Assembly (NCBI RefSeq): GCF_040412425.1
Contig: NC_089763.1
Location: forward strand, 50,272,587 to 50,336,586
Length of the DNA stretch: 64,000 bases
Direction of reading: 5' to 3'
Source: Macrobrachium rosenbergii
Taxonomy: Eukaryota > Arthropoda > Malacostraca > Decapoda > Palaemonidae
The notes under the pieces are model-generated. The model worked only from the letters and a program-made list of their open reading frames with translations, was not told the DNA's origin and did no database searches. Both the position numbers and the translations under genes were made by a program. Shown piece by piece: positions 1 through 13,088 of the stretch; the stretch's first letter is position 1; every line of letters begins with the position of its first letter.

Positions 1-37
1 TAAACCCCACAAGTGAGTTACCATGTAATGAGAACTG

Positions 38-43
<6 letters not shown>

Positions 44-126
<83 letters not shown>
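44..126. repeat. (AT)n microsatellite
   Basis: Uninterrupted AT dinucleotide run of about 83 bp. Confidence 0.95.
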
Positions 127-128
<2 letters not shown>

Positions 129-371
129 GGGTACTTATCTGATTAAAATGGAGAGAGAGAGAGAATGATTGACTTGTAGTGGCAAATATTCTTGGTTTTT
201 TTCTAGTATATATATAAATAAACATATCATATATAATTACTTATGATAATACTGTACATGAGCATATATGAGATTTCAACACCTATACATTTATACACAC
301 ACGTACACGCAAACACACACCCCCACCCATAGGCCTACCCACACACATAAACGTACCCACATACATATAAT

Positions 372-406
<35 letters not shown>

Positions 407-477
407 GTATGTGTATGTATGTATGTATGTATGTATGTATGTATGTATGTATGTATGTATGTATGTATGTATGTATG

Positions 478-525
<48 letters not shown>
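372..525. repeat. Compound (AT)n-(GTAT)n-(AT)n microsatellite
   Basis: About 23 bp AT, then about 90 bp of GTAT units with one variant, then about 42 bp AT. Confidence 0.95.
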
Positions 526-528
<3 letters not shown>

Positions 529-560
529 ATTTGTGTGGAGTGGCATAGCCGTTATATATA

Positions 561-896
561 ACGTATGCTGATGGACAATTAAAAATTGCTCTTCTTGCAC
601 ATATTTATTTCCCGACTTTTCGTAATTCTCATATATAATCACATCTTCAAGGGCTCAAACTGAAAATGTTTTTACACTTAAAATTATACATTTAAAATAA
701 ACAAGATATATTAAAATTCACAAACTATTGGACCAACTTTCCACCAGAGTAAAAGAAGCGTAAGTGGAAGGAATTAAAAAATAAAGAAGAAGAAAATACA
801 TCTTAAGACAAGAAAAGGGGAGTGGCTGTTGACTGCATGTCTAATGGGGGAACCATGTACAAGAAGAGCAATTCTTAATTGTCCATCAGCATACGT
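561..896. repeat. Inverted repeat between two (AT)n arrays
   Basis: Arms 561-602 and 855-896 (42 bp) pair as ACGTATGCTGATGGACAATT... against ...AATTGTCCATCAGCATACGT with a few mismatches, around a 252-bp centre. As at 14961-15165, (AT)n tracts lie just outside both arms (ending 525, starting 901). Confidence 0.75.
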
Positions 897-898
897 GT

Positions 899-998
<100 letters not shown>

Positions 999-1364
999 GA
1001 TGTTCTAAGCTCGAGGATCTTAAACTTGAAATTGACTGCTGATTGTGTTGCTTGTCTTATTATATAGTTACTAGGACTTTCAGTGATAAACAGAATTCTT
1101 GTTGTCGAATGTAGTGATATGAGGTCTCCACAAAGTACAGCGAATGTAAGGAGCATTTCAGAAAATGAGGTGGAAGTCAGTGCTTTCGTGAAAGTAAGAT
1201 CGGCGGTCCCATAGAGCACCTTTGCGTAATACGGGACCTGATGACGTACCTTTAAAAGGGCAATTTAAAATGTATATAGCTGAGTAATTAAAGTGACAAA
1301 TAAAATTGCAACAGTTAAAAACCTCACAGAAAGATTTCACTCCAAATTGTTTGAGTGATGCCTT

Positions 1365-1393
1365 GAGAGAGAGGGAGAGAGAGAGAGAGAGAG
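1365..1393. repeat. (GA)n microsatellite
   Basis: Short GA run with one GGGA interruption. Confidence 0.9.
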
Positions 1394-2822
1394 TGAGTTT
1401 GGTATCGCGAAGTGGAGTTGATGATGGTGGTAGAAGTGTTGTTACCAAATTGCACAATAATTGATTACAGACCTTATTTAAACCGACTTTTTCACGAAAT
1501 ACGTCACTGTAATGTCACGAAGCAGCAGCTATAACGAATTCCGAAGGTAAAAACGAAGAAGAAACTAACATTAATGAGGAAATTTGCATTTGAACGAATA
1601 AAAAATGAAACACCGTCCAGCTTGCTTGTCGGGTCAGCCGACAGCTACTACCAAGGCCTTGCTACTACGCATGCATGGAGCACATATAAATTAAACTTTT
1701 AAAGCATTTTGTTATGCCAGATCTAATATATATTAAATTTAAGACTTTGTAACAGTACATTTATAGAATAAGACGATTTATATTTAGAAGTAATGACGGT
1801 TAGGTTTACACTAGTAGTGATATATGGCAACGATTCCTTTAACGTAGCAGGAGATTTGGATTTATTGTTGTAGGTTAATCATACGTCTGACAGCGCATGG
1901 AAGAAAAGATGGAGCGCCAGGTGAAAAATGAGAATTAACCCATAAAGCACTGAAGGAAAAGGCGACGTAAAAACGAAAATATCGCTTGTTTTGTCTCTGT
2001 TTGTATGTCTGTCACGGGTAGGGGTTTGATTTTGAGTTATAAACCCTTCTGGGGTGACATAGAGGCCGTTTGCAAAATTTTGCCTGTGTGTGTCAAGAGG
2101 TTCGGATTTCTTTAGCGTGCAAACAAATAAACATTCACTTTTATTAATTATTATATAATTATATATATATATATATATATCATACACAATTGTTCTGTGC
2201 ATTATAGAATTATAAAAGGACCTCATAAACTGGATGGTATTTAATGGATTTTTATTCAAAAAGTTAAAGCTTTCTTGATCCAAATCATATCCGTACAATG
2301 AGCAAAACGCATAGTCCGGCTGTATTTATATCTGTGTGCTGGGTACTTTTAATCCTATAATCGCCTAGTGTGACCTCCACCCTCTCTTGACCTTGGTCTT
2401 TCTCTGATCCCTGGTTCCAGATGTCCGTTTTCCGACTTCGTTTCCTTGTACTTTTCTACTGTAGCAGACTAGTGTCGAAAGGCTAGATGTTTTGTTGGTG
2501 TTCCTGTACAGAAAACTCATATTTTCCCAGTCTATTCTGCCCAGTGTTTGGCACCGACGTCCAGCCTGTGTTCTGCAGATGTTTTTGCCTCTTTACATGA
2601 TTTGCCAGTTTCGCCATAGTACCCTTCTTCATTTTTGAAGATTATTTAGCTTCCTGTTGATGGGTGCAATAGAGTTGTTGATCTACACAACTGTAATTAT
2701 TTTCTTTCCTATTTGATATGTCCTGGTTTAGGGTTAATTTATATATTCATTTCACGGAAAACTTTTAAATTACCCTCTTGACCAGGACATTTCCATATTT
2801 TCGTTTATATGATTCAGATTAT

Positions 2823-2823
<1 letters not shown>

Positions 2824-2883
<60 letters not shown>
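2824..2883. repeat. (CA)n(TA)n microsatellite
   Basis: Compound array inside the first copy of the 2780-3390 duplication. Confidence 0.95.
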
Positions 2884-2885
<2 letters not shown>

Positions 2886-3151
2886 AAAAAATCATATACC
2901 CCACAGTAGCAAGGAAAACACGTGTTAGTATATATTTTTCTAATTTATTGTACACTCAGCATTCTTTGATGCAAAAGGTAACATCTTTTATAATTACAGT
3001 GAAGATCATTACATATCTAACTGGACATTGGCTATGAGCCACGCGTAACCTTGCGATGTTATTTCAGTTAATCCTCATAAAAAAAAGAAACATTAAATCA
3101 AAATCTTTTCTATATATTCATCACGTTCCATATTTTCGTGATTCAGTTATA

Positions 3152-3180
3152 CATATATATAATATATATATATATATATA

Positions 3181-3230
<50 letters not shown>
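3152..3230. repeat. (AT)n microsatellite
   Basis: AT run with single interruptions, in the second copy of the duplication. Confidence 0.95.
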
Positions 3231-3233
<3 letters not shown>

Positions 3234-3407
3234 AACACTTGCAATGTTAGTATATATTTTTTCTAATTTATTGTACACTCAGCATTCTTTGATGCAAAAT
3301 AATTACTTCATTACATTCTAACTGTCTTGTCCACGCAACCTCCCCTCAAAAAAAAGAAACATTAAATCAAAACTCTTCTTCAGTCATTTCGTGTCTCATG
3401 ATGCATG

Positions 3408-3408
<1 letters not shown>

Positions 3409-3460
<52 letters not shown>
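3409..3460. repeat. (CT)n microsatellite
   Basis: Perfect CT run of about 52 bp. Confidence 0.95.
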
Positions 3461-3465
<5 letters not shown>

Positions 3466-3937
3466 AAGTCTACGAGTGCCTTTAAGGAGGCACGCGAGAT
3501 CAATGTTTTGATGTTATGCGTTTTGGACCATCTGCTGCTACTGCAGTGTCGTGGCCCCATCTTGAAGGTCCGTTATTTATTTATTTTACTTTTTCCCGTT
3601 CAGTTTTAGGGGTGACGTGTTGGACGTTCAAATTTTGTTCTCATTCCTGTACTTTGAAGATTCGGTTTCTTAAATTTCATATTTTTTTATTTATTGCCTT
3701 CTTCTTTCTCGTCCATTTTTATATTTTCCCCTTTATTATTCAGATTTTGTTCTGTTCGACCTCCATAATTGGCTTTTTTCTTGTTTTCCATTTTTCCACT
3801 TTTACTGCGATCTTCGTCTATTCTTTCTTCTCATCATTTTGTTCTTGCTATCCATTTTTTGTTTGCTGCCTTCTGACTCTAGAACTTGTGATGTAAAATG
3901 AAATTACAGAGAACCTATGGGCGTGCATGATTTATTC

Positions 3938-3940
<3 letters not shown>

Positions 3941-4020
<80 letters not shown>
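3941..4020. repeat. (CT)n microsatellite
   Basis: Perfect 80-bp run. Confidence 0.95.
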
Positions 4021-4023
<3 letters not shown>

Positions 4024-4382
4024 TTAGATGCATTCAAAAAGTATAACAGTCACCCTAGTTACATTGCCAGAGCGTTTTAACACTACCAAACAAACAGTTG
4101 TGTTATTGCTTGAGCACAGAAGAGTCACTATTGAAACGCGAGATCTATAGAATCTCAGTTTTTTGAAGAGCTCCGTTAATCCTAGTCCACAAAGACTCCA
4201 TGTCATTTCTAAGACATCGTAAGGCCTCACAGACACGTTACCACGTTTGCCACTGGTGTAGTACGGTACAGTTTGAGGTCACCTTTTAGTGGAAGTACAT
4301 CATTTTGTTCGGTTAGAAGGTCGTCAGGGTGATTCAAAAGAAACTGTAATGTTTATGCAGCTATCCTGTTTTTAATTCCATA

Positions 4383-4385
<3 letters not shown>

Positions 4386-4462
<77 letters not shown>
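4386..4462. repeat. (AT)n microsatellite
   Basis: AT run followed by a short (CA)n stretch. Confidence 0.95.
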
Positions 4463-4464
<2 letters not shown>

Positions 4465-5630
4465 GTGCACACACACACACATATATGATATGAGAAAATA
4501 CCACGATAGATAACGTGTGTGTGTGCCTTGGCGTGTAGGGGGGGCTGAGATAGAGAGAGAGACTTTTCTCACTCATAATTTGTATGAGTTTTTTCTTTTC
4601 CTTTATCTCTGGCGTTAACCTCTGCGGTTGAATAAAAATAAGTGAACGTAGACCATGAGGCGGGTTTTCCCTTTAGCAAAGTGTTGAAAACAGACTTTTC
4701 GATAAGAGCGGATGATGAAACTATTTTGAAGGCAGATTTCTAGAGTCCCTTCGGAAATTGTATTGTATTAAAGTTCTGGTCCTCTTTGTGGATGCGTGGC
4801 AATCGTATTTTTTATCTTGTATTAGCCTATGTATTTACTTGAAGCAACTATTCATATTCGACGTTTATGGCCTTTACTGCTGCAACGCCAGGTTTACATT
4901 AACGAAGTCAGTTAGTCAGTCCTTGTAATCGTACATATAGTTTGCCTGTATGTGTACTTACATCGGCCACTCCATGACATTGCTTGTCACGAATGGTGAA
5001 AATTTACCTTCGTTGCAATGCATAAGCCTAAGAATCGGAAATAGCATTTCTGTTGTAATATAGATCTGTAATATATTTTTCCGATGTGCTCGTGATTTTT
5101 AGGTAGCCAACTTTAATAGCGATATGGCTGTTTTATCCTCGTTTTCTTCTTACTTTATTTGTTCTTAGGATGCTCGCAGCTATAGACCTCGACGGTCAGT
5201 TGGTTAATGCTCGATTGTTGTGCCCTTTCCCCTTTATTAATGGTGCGATGTTCAAAAATGTATTTAAATTGTAAAATATATCATGATTATTCAGACATTG
5301 CATTTCACCACTTTCCACCCGTCACTGAAAGGTATTTTCGCTTTGCGTTTCAACGCAGGTTGTAATACGTTCTTAAATAACTGATATGCTCATTGTCTCC
5401 TCTCTTCTTCACTCGTTTATATATGTATTTTGTGCAGGCAATTCACACACACCTTCCCCACTCTTCCTGCAGCCATCCCGAACGACCTTGGGAGGTAGGA
5501 TGAAGGTCAGGAAGGCTGGAGGCACAGGATGTCACTGATAAGGCGTCCTTTCATTGTGGAAAAAGCGGGAAGGAATCACGGTTGAAGTTGCTGCTAGCTG
5601 TATCAGTCTCTCTCTCTCACACACACGCAC

Positions 5631-5879
<249 letters not shown>

Positions 5880-6222
5880 TCCGCAGCTATATGTATGCAT
5901 ATATAATTAGCTGGCGTGATTGTTTGCTTCAGTGAGAGAGAAAGAGTGAGAATCTGTGTAAAATTCGTTGTGATATTCGAAGTAGTGGCTCTGTTAAAAA
6001 GGTCAACTCAACGAAAAACAGACTTTTAAAAAATAGGCCCGATTTACCTTGAGACGCTCGAATTCTTGAGCATTAATTGATGGGTGACAGTCTTAATTGA
6101 TCTGATTCTCTAAATGAAGAATTGGTTAGAATAGCCTAGTGGGAAAGATTAGTACCATTCGCCCAGCTGTAGGAGAGGTGAATGGTAGTAATAAATCAGG
6201 AAAAATAAAATGGGAAAGAAGG

Positions 6223-6592
6223 CAGTAGCGTCGCTATGGGGGTGCCAGAGAGGGCCCGGGCCCTCCCATTAGGTGCTTGCCCATCCCCCCACTGGCCCCC
6301 CAGTTGAAATTCCTTTGTAGCTAAACTTTAACCCTTACATTATTTGATACATTTGCATATGATAAGAGTTGAAATTTAATTGAAAATTGAGCTCTATAAT
6401 TTCAAATACAGGTTTACTAATTACTGATACTTTTAATTTCCTTCAATCACATGGATATATACATTCGAAAATATTATATTTTACTAGTTACCGAATTGGT
6501 ACATTAGTTTTGTGTCATTTTCTTTGGCCTTCCCAAAAATATCTTGGCCCCACCTAGGTCCCCCCACTGATGGAATGCCAGCTACGCCACTG
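6223..6592. mobile_element. Non-autonomous DNA transposon (hAT-like MITE) with perfect 8-bp target duplication
   Basis: Left end CAGTAGCGTCGCT and right end AGCTACGCCACTG form terminal inverted repeats (CAGTRGCGTMGCT). Immediately outside both ends is AAAGAAGG (6215-6222 and 6593-6600), a perfect 8-bp duplication, the size made by hAT transposases. The 370-bp interior has no coding sequence; both ends are C/G-rich and the middle is AT-rich. Confidence 0.8.
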
Positions 6593-6686
6593 AAAGAAGG
6601 TAGAATTTGGAAGTATGTTTTGAAAGTATTTAGTGTACCATTAGAACTAGTAAACACAAAGAAAACGGTCATTAGTAACTGAATAC

Positions 6687-6746
<60 letters not shown>

Positions 6747-6762
6747 TATTATTAATAATTAT

Positions 6763-6832
<70 letters not shown>
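6687..6832. repeat. (AAT)n facing (ATT)n, inverted trinucleotide array
   Basis: AAT units (about 6687-6745) turn through a mixed ATTAATAATT centre into ATT units (about 6770-6832), so the two halves are reverse complements. Confidence 0.95.
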
Positions 6833-7295
6833 TTGCAATTTAACCAGACCAATAAGTCCAGCAACAAACACTTAACAGCTGACATACAAGTAAAAAGATA
6901 TGAATTAACATCAAAGGAAATTTCTGATCAATATACTTTCCTGTAATTAATAAAACTTTAACAGATCTCAACTTTTAGGACTGCATTCAAATCATAACCC
7001 AGCAACAACAACAACAACAACTCGAAGGTATCATAAAGGTTTAGGCTGTTACATTTCCGAATGCTCGGGATGATACTTCCAAACCACAAAGCTGTTGGAA
7101 AAGAAATGATAACGGCATTGAAAAAAAACATCAATGAAATGATGACCTTTAGAAATAGTCTGTCTATTACTTAGACGCGCATCATTAAAACAGTGTTTGT
7201 TCCTCTTTAATTAAAGAACAAAATAAGCAGGTATGGCCATGTATGGTATGGTTATTTAAAGATCATTTATTCACAAAAACCATTTTTAAATATCA

Positions 7296-7296
<1 letters not shown>

Positions 7297-7361
<65 letters not shown>
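7297..7361. repeat. (AAT)n microsatellite
   Basis: Trinucleotide run of about 65 bp. Confidence 0.95.
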
Positions 7362-7365
<4 letters not shown>

Positions 7366-7599
7366 TAACGTACATCTTCACTGGAGCCGATAAGAAATCA
7401 TTCATCAAGTACGAAGGAAGCGCATGTGCCTAATGGCTAAATGCTAATTTTAAAGTGGAAAAGATTATAAATCTTTATTTTATGTCGAATAAGCCAAATC
7501 CGTATCCATTTCTGAAAGGCGGAAGGTCTTAAAGGTCAGGTTCCATAAACAATTTGTCCCAAATGCCACTCAGGTGTAAACAAGGCTTAACCTATATCT

Positions 7600-7601
<2 letters not shown>

Positions 7602-7643
<42 letters not shown>
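7602..7643. repeat. (GA)n microsatellite
   Basis: Perfect 42-bp run. Confidence 0.95.
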
Positions 7644-7645
<2 letters not shown>

Positions 7646-7917
7646 TTTGAGGAAGTTAAAAATAGTTGTCAAGACATACGCTATCGGCTTGTAGAGTAGC
7701 TTTCTTCCAAAGTAATTAATGTTACGTAGATAAGCGTTATTTACTCTCTCAGTTTTGAGTTAATATGTTATGACCCTGTGGCAGGCCATATGGATTACAT
7801 TGTTAGTTGTGCATCCTGTGACCAAAATAATTCTGTTACATGGCATCAACTTACAGATTAGAGTTTCATTGTGTCATTTTAACACGGATCATTCTAAATT
7901 TTTCACACACACATTTG

Positions 7918-7949
7918 TTTGTGTGTGTGTGTGTGCTCATATATATATA

Positions 7950-8026
<77 letters not shown>

Positions 8027-8080
8027 ATGTGTGTGTGTATGTATATATTATATATTATATGTATATATATATATATATTG
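7918..8080. repeat. Compound (GT)n-(AT)n-(GT)n microsatellite
   Basis: GT run, about 80 bp AT, then mixed GTGTAT and AT. Confidence 0.95.
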
Positions 8081-8430
8081 GGTGTGTGTATGCGTGCGTT
8101 ATTACGTAGTCGTGTATACATTTTTTGTATTTGCAATTTACTTGCATTGCGAAGTGTTTGAATGTAGTTCTTTTCTTGCACTTACGTTTACGTACGTTTA
8201 CTTTAATAACTTAAATACCTGCACACTGGTACGCTTATTCGTGTATGGTATCGCCAATGTGACCATTTTTTTTTCTTATTGGGCACACACGTGGAAGATC
8301 TCATTCACGCTGAGTTGGTGGAAACGTTCATATCTCGCTTTCTCTCGTCACTTAAAAAAAAAAAAACGAGATACCGCCTGCCAGTCATGTGTAAGACATG
8401 GAAATTACATTACCTCCTGTATGACATGCT

Positions 8431-8433
<3 letters not shown>

Positions 8434-8485
<52 letters not shown>
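8434..8485. repeat. (GA)n microsatellite
   Basis: Perfect 52-bp run. Confidence 0.95.
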
Positions 8486-8487
<2 letters not shown>

Positions 8488-9772
8488 TTTGCTGAGGAAG
8501 ACAGTTTTTTAGTAACATGTAATGGAGCAGAAAATGTGGCAACTTTTAAAGTTATAAATAACCTGTTTTTCAAAGTTTGAGATAACTGGTTATATTTTAA
8601 AGCTCTAAATTGTTCATTACGTGTTAAAGTAATAGTTTTATGGACAAATGCCAGGTTGACAAGGCCACGGAATGTGTTGCTTTGAAAAAGTTTAGAGAAA
8701 TGTCACAGCATTGCTTCTTATAACAGCGGCTTAATTAGTCGTTTTTTATCCGATTGCACAAACGTCGTGTTTGTGATTGGACGTCTTCTGTGGAGTTGCC
8801 AGTATGATGCAGTAATAAACTGAAACCCAGGAGAGTGATGCCCATTTTCGTTAATTTTAGATTTTGTGTGATTTTGTCATTGACGCCAACGATGTGCGAG
8901 TTGTGTCCACATCGGGATGTGAGTAATGACGGTATTATGAATGTTGAGGTAATTCCTTTTAAAATGGAGGTTTGCCAAGAAACTCAGCCTTATGCACGTC
9001 GCCTTTTTATTTTAGTTACCTCATAATTATCAACCTTTCAGATTCATTTTGTTTTCTTATGCTTGTTGTCGTGTTTTATACTTGAGCATCGTATCCTTTG
9101 CAAGCTTTCTTTGTTGATTAATAGCCTTGATATTTGTTCCATACAAATGTTTGCATATTTTGAAAAATAAAAGTAACAATACAACCGTCTTGTTAATTAC
9201 TAAAAATGATAAAAAATATTCACGCCTGCCACACTTAATATTTGGTTTTTACGAGATAAAAAACAAGTAATAATACAGTCATGCCACCTATGAAATTAGC
9301 CTGGGATATAAACATAAATTATCATTTGATACCATGAGGAAAACCCCATTGCGGCAAGGACAGACGTATTCCCCAATAGAGGGATGATACTTCACTTGGT
9401 CCTTCACCTGCCCGAGCTGTGAAGGATGAAGGAATTTGATCGGGATCGATGAAGGAGTTTGTGGTGTTCTCGTTATTGGAGCTTTCTCAGAATTTGCATG
9501 TTCATGAAGGTACGGTTAAGATTCATTAACGTTATTGGTTTCTGAGTCATTTTCTTTTGATTTATTGATTTTGTGCATTATTTTTTTAGGGTCCTAACAT
9601 GCTCAAGTGTGACCAAATGAAATCTGATAGGAAGTCCTTCAAAAATTCTCTCGAGAGACGAGATCTAATTTTTTTTTTACATTTACGTGTTACGCCGATT
9701 GGCTTTTGGGATTTGTGTTGTTTACGAAATAACACCTTTCACAAAGGTGCGTTGTTGCACGTGTGTGTTTGA

Positions 9773-9778
<6 letters not shown>

Positions 9779-9812
<34 letters not shown>

Positions 9813-9832
9813 CGTGTGTGCGCGCGCGCGCC
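9779..9832. repeat. (CT)n-(GT)n-(GC)n microsatellite
   Basis: CT run, then GT, then a short CGCGCGCG alternating stretch with potential for Z-DNA. Confidence 0.9.
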
Positions 9833-10126
9833 TGCCAACATACCCATCTTTTTTGTCTGTCAGTGTGTTTATTTGTTACTGAATCCTCTCTCGCCTTCAT
9901 TCTCATCCTCATTCTCACCTGCGCCCTTTTTCACGTCACGGCCTTGATGCGAGGAACAACAGTTGGTTCCCCCTGTTTTGACCCCCGTGAAAATTTCCTA
10001 CAATTATTTTCTTGTCGGTTCATTTCTTTATATACAAGATGCATTTAATCGTAATTGTTGAGAAATGAAGGAAAACAATGTTCATGGACACGAAAGCGTT
10101 TTTTGGGGGGTCAAAGGTTGCTGTGA

Positions 10127-10127
<1 letters not shown>

Positions 10128-10204
<77 letters not shown>
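10128..10204. repeat. (CT)n microsatellite
   Basis: 77 bp with one TTT interruption. Confidence 0.95.
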
Positions 10205-10206
<2 letters not shown>

Positions 10207-10415
10207 CTTTTGTGAAAGAATCATAAGTAGATCCATTTTTATGACATTATGTTATCATAGACTTCCTGTGTCATGTTATTTTTTACAGAGTGAAGAGACA
10301 GATTCCAGTTCGGGTTTAAAGGGGACAGAATGTGTCTGTATTTGTCACATTGAGTTTTAGTGAATTGACAGAGAGGAGAGCATCCTTCCTGTACATGATA
10401 TGTTTTGTGGCAATA

Positions 10416-10787
10416 AATAGCAAGTCGTTCTCCCTTCAGAGCAATTGAATAGCAAGACGCCCTCCCTTCAGAGTAGTTGAATAGCAAGTCGTCCTCCCTT
10501 CAGAGCAACTGAATAGCAAGTCGTCTTCCCTTCAGAGCAGTTGAATAGCAAGTCGCCCTCCCTTCAGAGTAGTTGAATAGCAAGTCGTCCTCCCTTTAGA
10601 GCAACTGAATAGCAAGTCGTCTTCCCTTCAGAGCAATTGAATAGCAAGCCGTCCTCCCTTTAGAGCAATTGAATAGTAAAACGTCCTCCCTTTAAAGCAG
10701 TTGAATAGCAAGTTGTCTTCCCTTCAGAGCAATTGAATAGCAAGTCGTCCCCCCTTCCTAGCAACTGAATAGCAGGTCGTCCTTCCG
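10416..10787 (+). repeat. 32-bp minisatellite, about 11.6 copies
   Basis: Unit AATAGCAAGTCGTCCTCCCT plus TCAGAGCAATTG. Copies 2-4 and 5-7 repeat the same order of variants (GCCCTC/TAGTTG, GTCCTC/CAACTG, GTCTTC/CARTTG), so part of the array grew by a 96-bp step of three units. No open frame of note. Confidence 0.9.
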
Positions 10788-11256
10788 CATGCGACAAGAT
10801 CGGAATTAACGAGACACCAAAACAGGTCCCGATTCCTCACCTTATCTCGAAGGGACGTAAACTCTCTTCTGTTTGGCAGGGCCTCGCAGCTCGGACGACC
10901 ATAAACTTTCGCTGCCTTCAGGAGAAAAAGTACCTCTCGAAATTTATTGGGGTTTAGTGGAATAAACGGACAGATTTCGTGAGGACACAGATTCCTTTCG
11001 TGTTAGGCAGAGTTGGGGGTTATTGTAGGCAGGGAATGTATCCGAATGTTTGTTTCTAGTGTGTTTATTATGTATGCTATATGTATACTACCGTATATAT
11101 GTGTGTTTGTGTGTATACACTGGGTAACTTTATTTTCGCATGGTAAGAAATCTCAGATAACCTAGCCTATACTTTGATAACTTGTATAAAATACGTTTCT
11201 TCTGTATGAATCTCCCTGCGTTCTCTTTGTGTACGAACAATATATGATTATACGCG

Positions 11257-11257
<1 letters not shown>

Positions 11258-11339
<82 letters not shown>
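11258..11339. repeat. (AC)n microsatellite
   Basis: Perfect run of about 80 bp. Confidence 0.95.
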
Positions 11340-11340
<1 letters not shown>

Positions 11341-12742
11341 GGTAGTACAATTCTAGTAGTTGAGTTTGTTGAGACAAGCACCTGTTCCGGAGCATAGGTG
11401 ATATAAACGAAGTGAAAATAATGGAAGATTTTTATCAGATTTTACTCCGCGAAATTTTTGCCGCTTTTAATAGTAAAGCACATGTGACAAACCTAAATTA
11501 TGTCCCTTTCATATCAGTAAACCTATGATTTTTTAATCTTTCCTTACTGAGTAATTATTTTAAGATTATCGGCTATGGCACGAATCTTTTAGCTAAAGAT
11601 CATTGCTATTTTACTGATCTTTGTTACCAAGTGTCTTTCACAGCGAACGCTTAGTTCTCCTCTGTGATGGTACAGACTGCAGTTAGGCAAAAGAGGATTA
11701 GCTCCAATTCATTGCCTCCTGGGCAGGTGCCACTGATAGGCTGGCACCTGTGCCAGTGATGTCATGGCTATTATTGCTCACTGTGATGTCATTTTCTGTT
11801 TTACCCCTGAAATACTTGATGCTGTCACAAGGGAGATTATTTTATTCTTTATGTTGCTGCTCATTTTCCCATCTTGGATTTTGTGGTTTTAGAAGCACTT
11901 CAGACTGTGTATGTCATAAAGTTTCCCTGAATTTTAAAGGCTGACGTTCTCCTGCCCCCTTTCCAATCCCGTCGGTGATGTCATTTCCTTGCCTACACTT
12001 GATGGATGAGCGATTTCTACGTCATGTGATTTTTTGAATGCAAGATCCGTCTTTCTCGAATTTCGTGATCGATACTGATGGCCGGGTCTCCTTTTTTGAT
12101 TGTCTTGTGCGTTGTGATGAGCGAGATATCTTTCTCGATTTTCTTTGGTATTAAGATATTTTACTTTAATTTCATAAGACTGAATTTTTAATGCAAGCGT
12201 TTTTCACTTATTATATTTCTCATTGGGATTTTGTTCATGGGGAACTCGTCTCTTTTAAAGTATTGTGTGTTTTGAAGTTTCTTGTCTTGATTGTTATATA
12301 TGGGAAAGATGTTTGTTTCCTCATAGATTCTGAATACAATTATATTTTCTTTTTCTTCATTCTTGACTGCGAGATACATTCAACCAAATGTATAATGCAT
12401 AAAAATATCACTGATCCATATCGAAGTCCATAAATATTGGTTAGTTTTTGCTATAGTTTTAGGATGAAAGATTTTTCTTTTACGGGCCTGCTGACCTAAG
12501 TCCTAGAAATTTCCTTTCAACATTAGTAATACAGAGTTTTCCTTGTCCAAAATGGCATTGTTTTACCGTGAATGTTGTACATTGAGATGTTTTGTGGCTT
12601 GTTTGTTAAAACAGAATTACTACATTAAGCTATCTGAAACTTAATCGTTCTTCTTTCACGGATTATTGCCTATATACTTTCGCTGTCTGTGGGATTATCA
12701 TTGTTAAACGTAAGAGCATCGTAGTCCAGTTTTAGTTTGCTG

Positions 12743-13088
12743 TAAAGGAAAACTGATGAGAAGGCTTAGTCTGTCCGTCCGCACTTTTTCTGTCCGCCCT
12801 CAGATCTTAAAAACTACTCAGGCTAGAGGGTTGCAAATTGGTATATTGATCATCCACCCTCCAATCATCAAACATACCAAATTGCAGCCCTCTAGCATCA
12901 GCAGTTTTTATTTTATATAAGGTTAAGGTTAGCCATGGATCGTGTGCCTGGCACGCCTAGAAGTGCCAACAATGCATGCCACCACTGAACCGTGGTTGAG
13001 TTTCATGGGCCGTGGCTGAGACCACCACCTGACATAAAACTCGACTGCGCCGAAGAAACTTCGGAGCATTTTGTACTTGTTTTTGTAT
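12743..13088. repeat. Dispersed foldback repeat (decapod type)
   Basis: Contains a long inverted repeat: AAAAACTACTCAGGCTAGAG followed by GGTTGCAAATTGGTAT (from 12809) against its near-complement ATACCAAATTGCAGCCCTCT followed by AGCATCAGCAGTTTTT (to about 12907), with about 27 bp between. A second small hairpin, CCGAAGAAACTTCGG, is at about 13050-13064. No coding capacity. From memory, similar sequence recurs in decapod genomes; I cannot verify that here. Confidence 0.55.

Larger units (their letters stand above)
2780..3390 (+). repeat. Direct duplication of a microsatellite-bearing segment
   Basis: The order TTCCATATTTTCG, (AT)n, GTTAGTATATATTTTT-CTAA, ACTCAGCATTCTTTGATGCA, AAAAAGAAACATTAAATCAA occurs twice (about 2790-3110 and 3126-3370). 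The second copy is shorter after the GATGCAAAA block. Confidence 0.75.

Noticed and set aside
7770..8495. 241-codon open frame
   Set aside because: Most of its length is (AT)n, (GT)n and (GA)n sequence; the rest has no recognisable domain or splice context.
10416..10787. Regular 32-bp repeats that look CRISPR-like
   Set aside because: Units are head to tail with no unique spacers, and the DNA is eukaryotic; it is a minisatellite.
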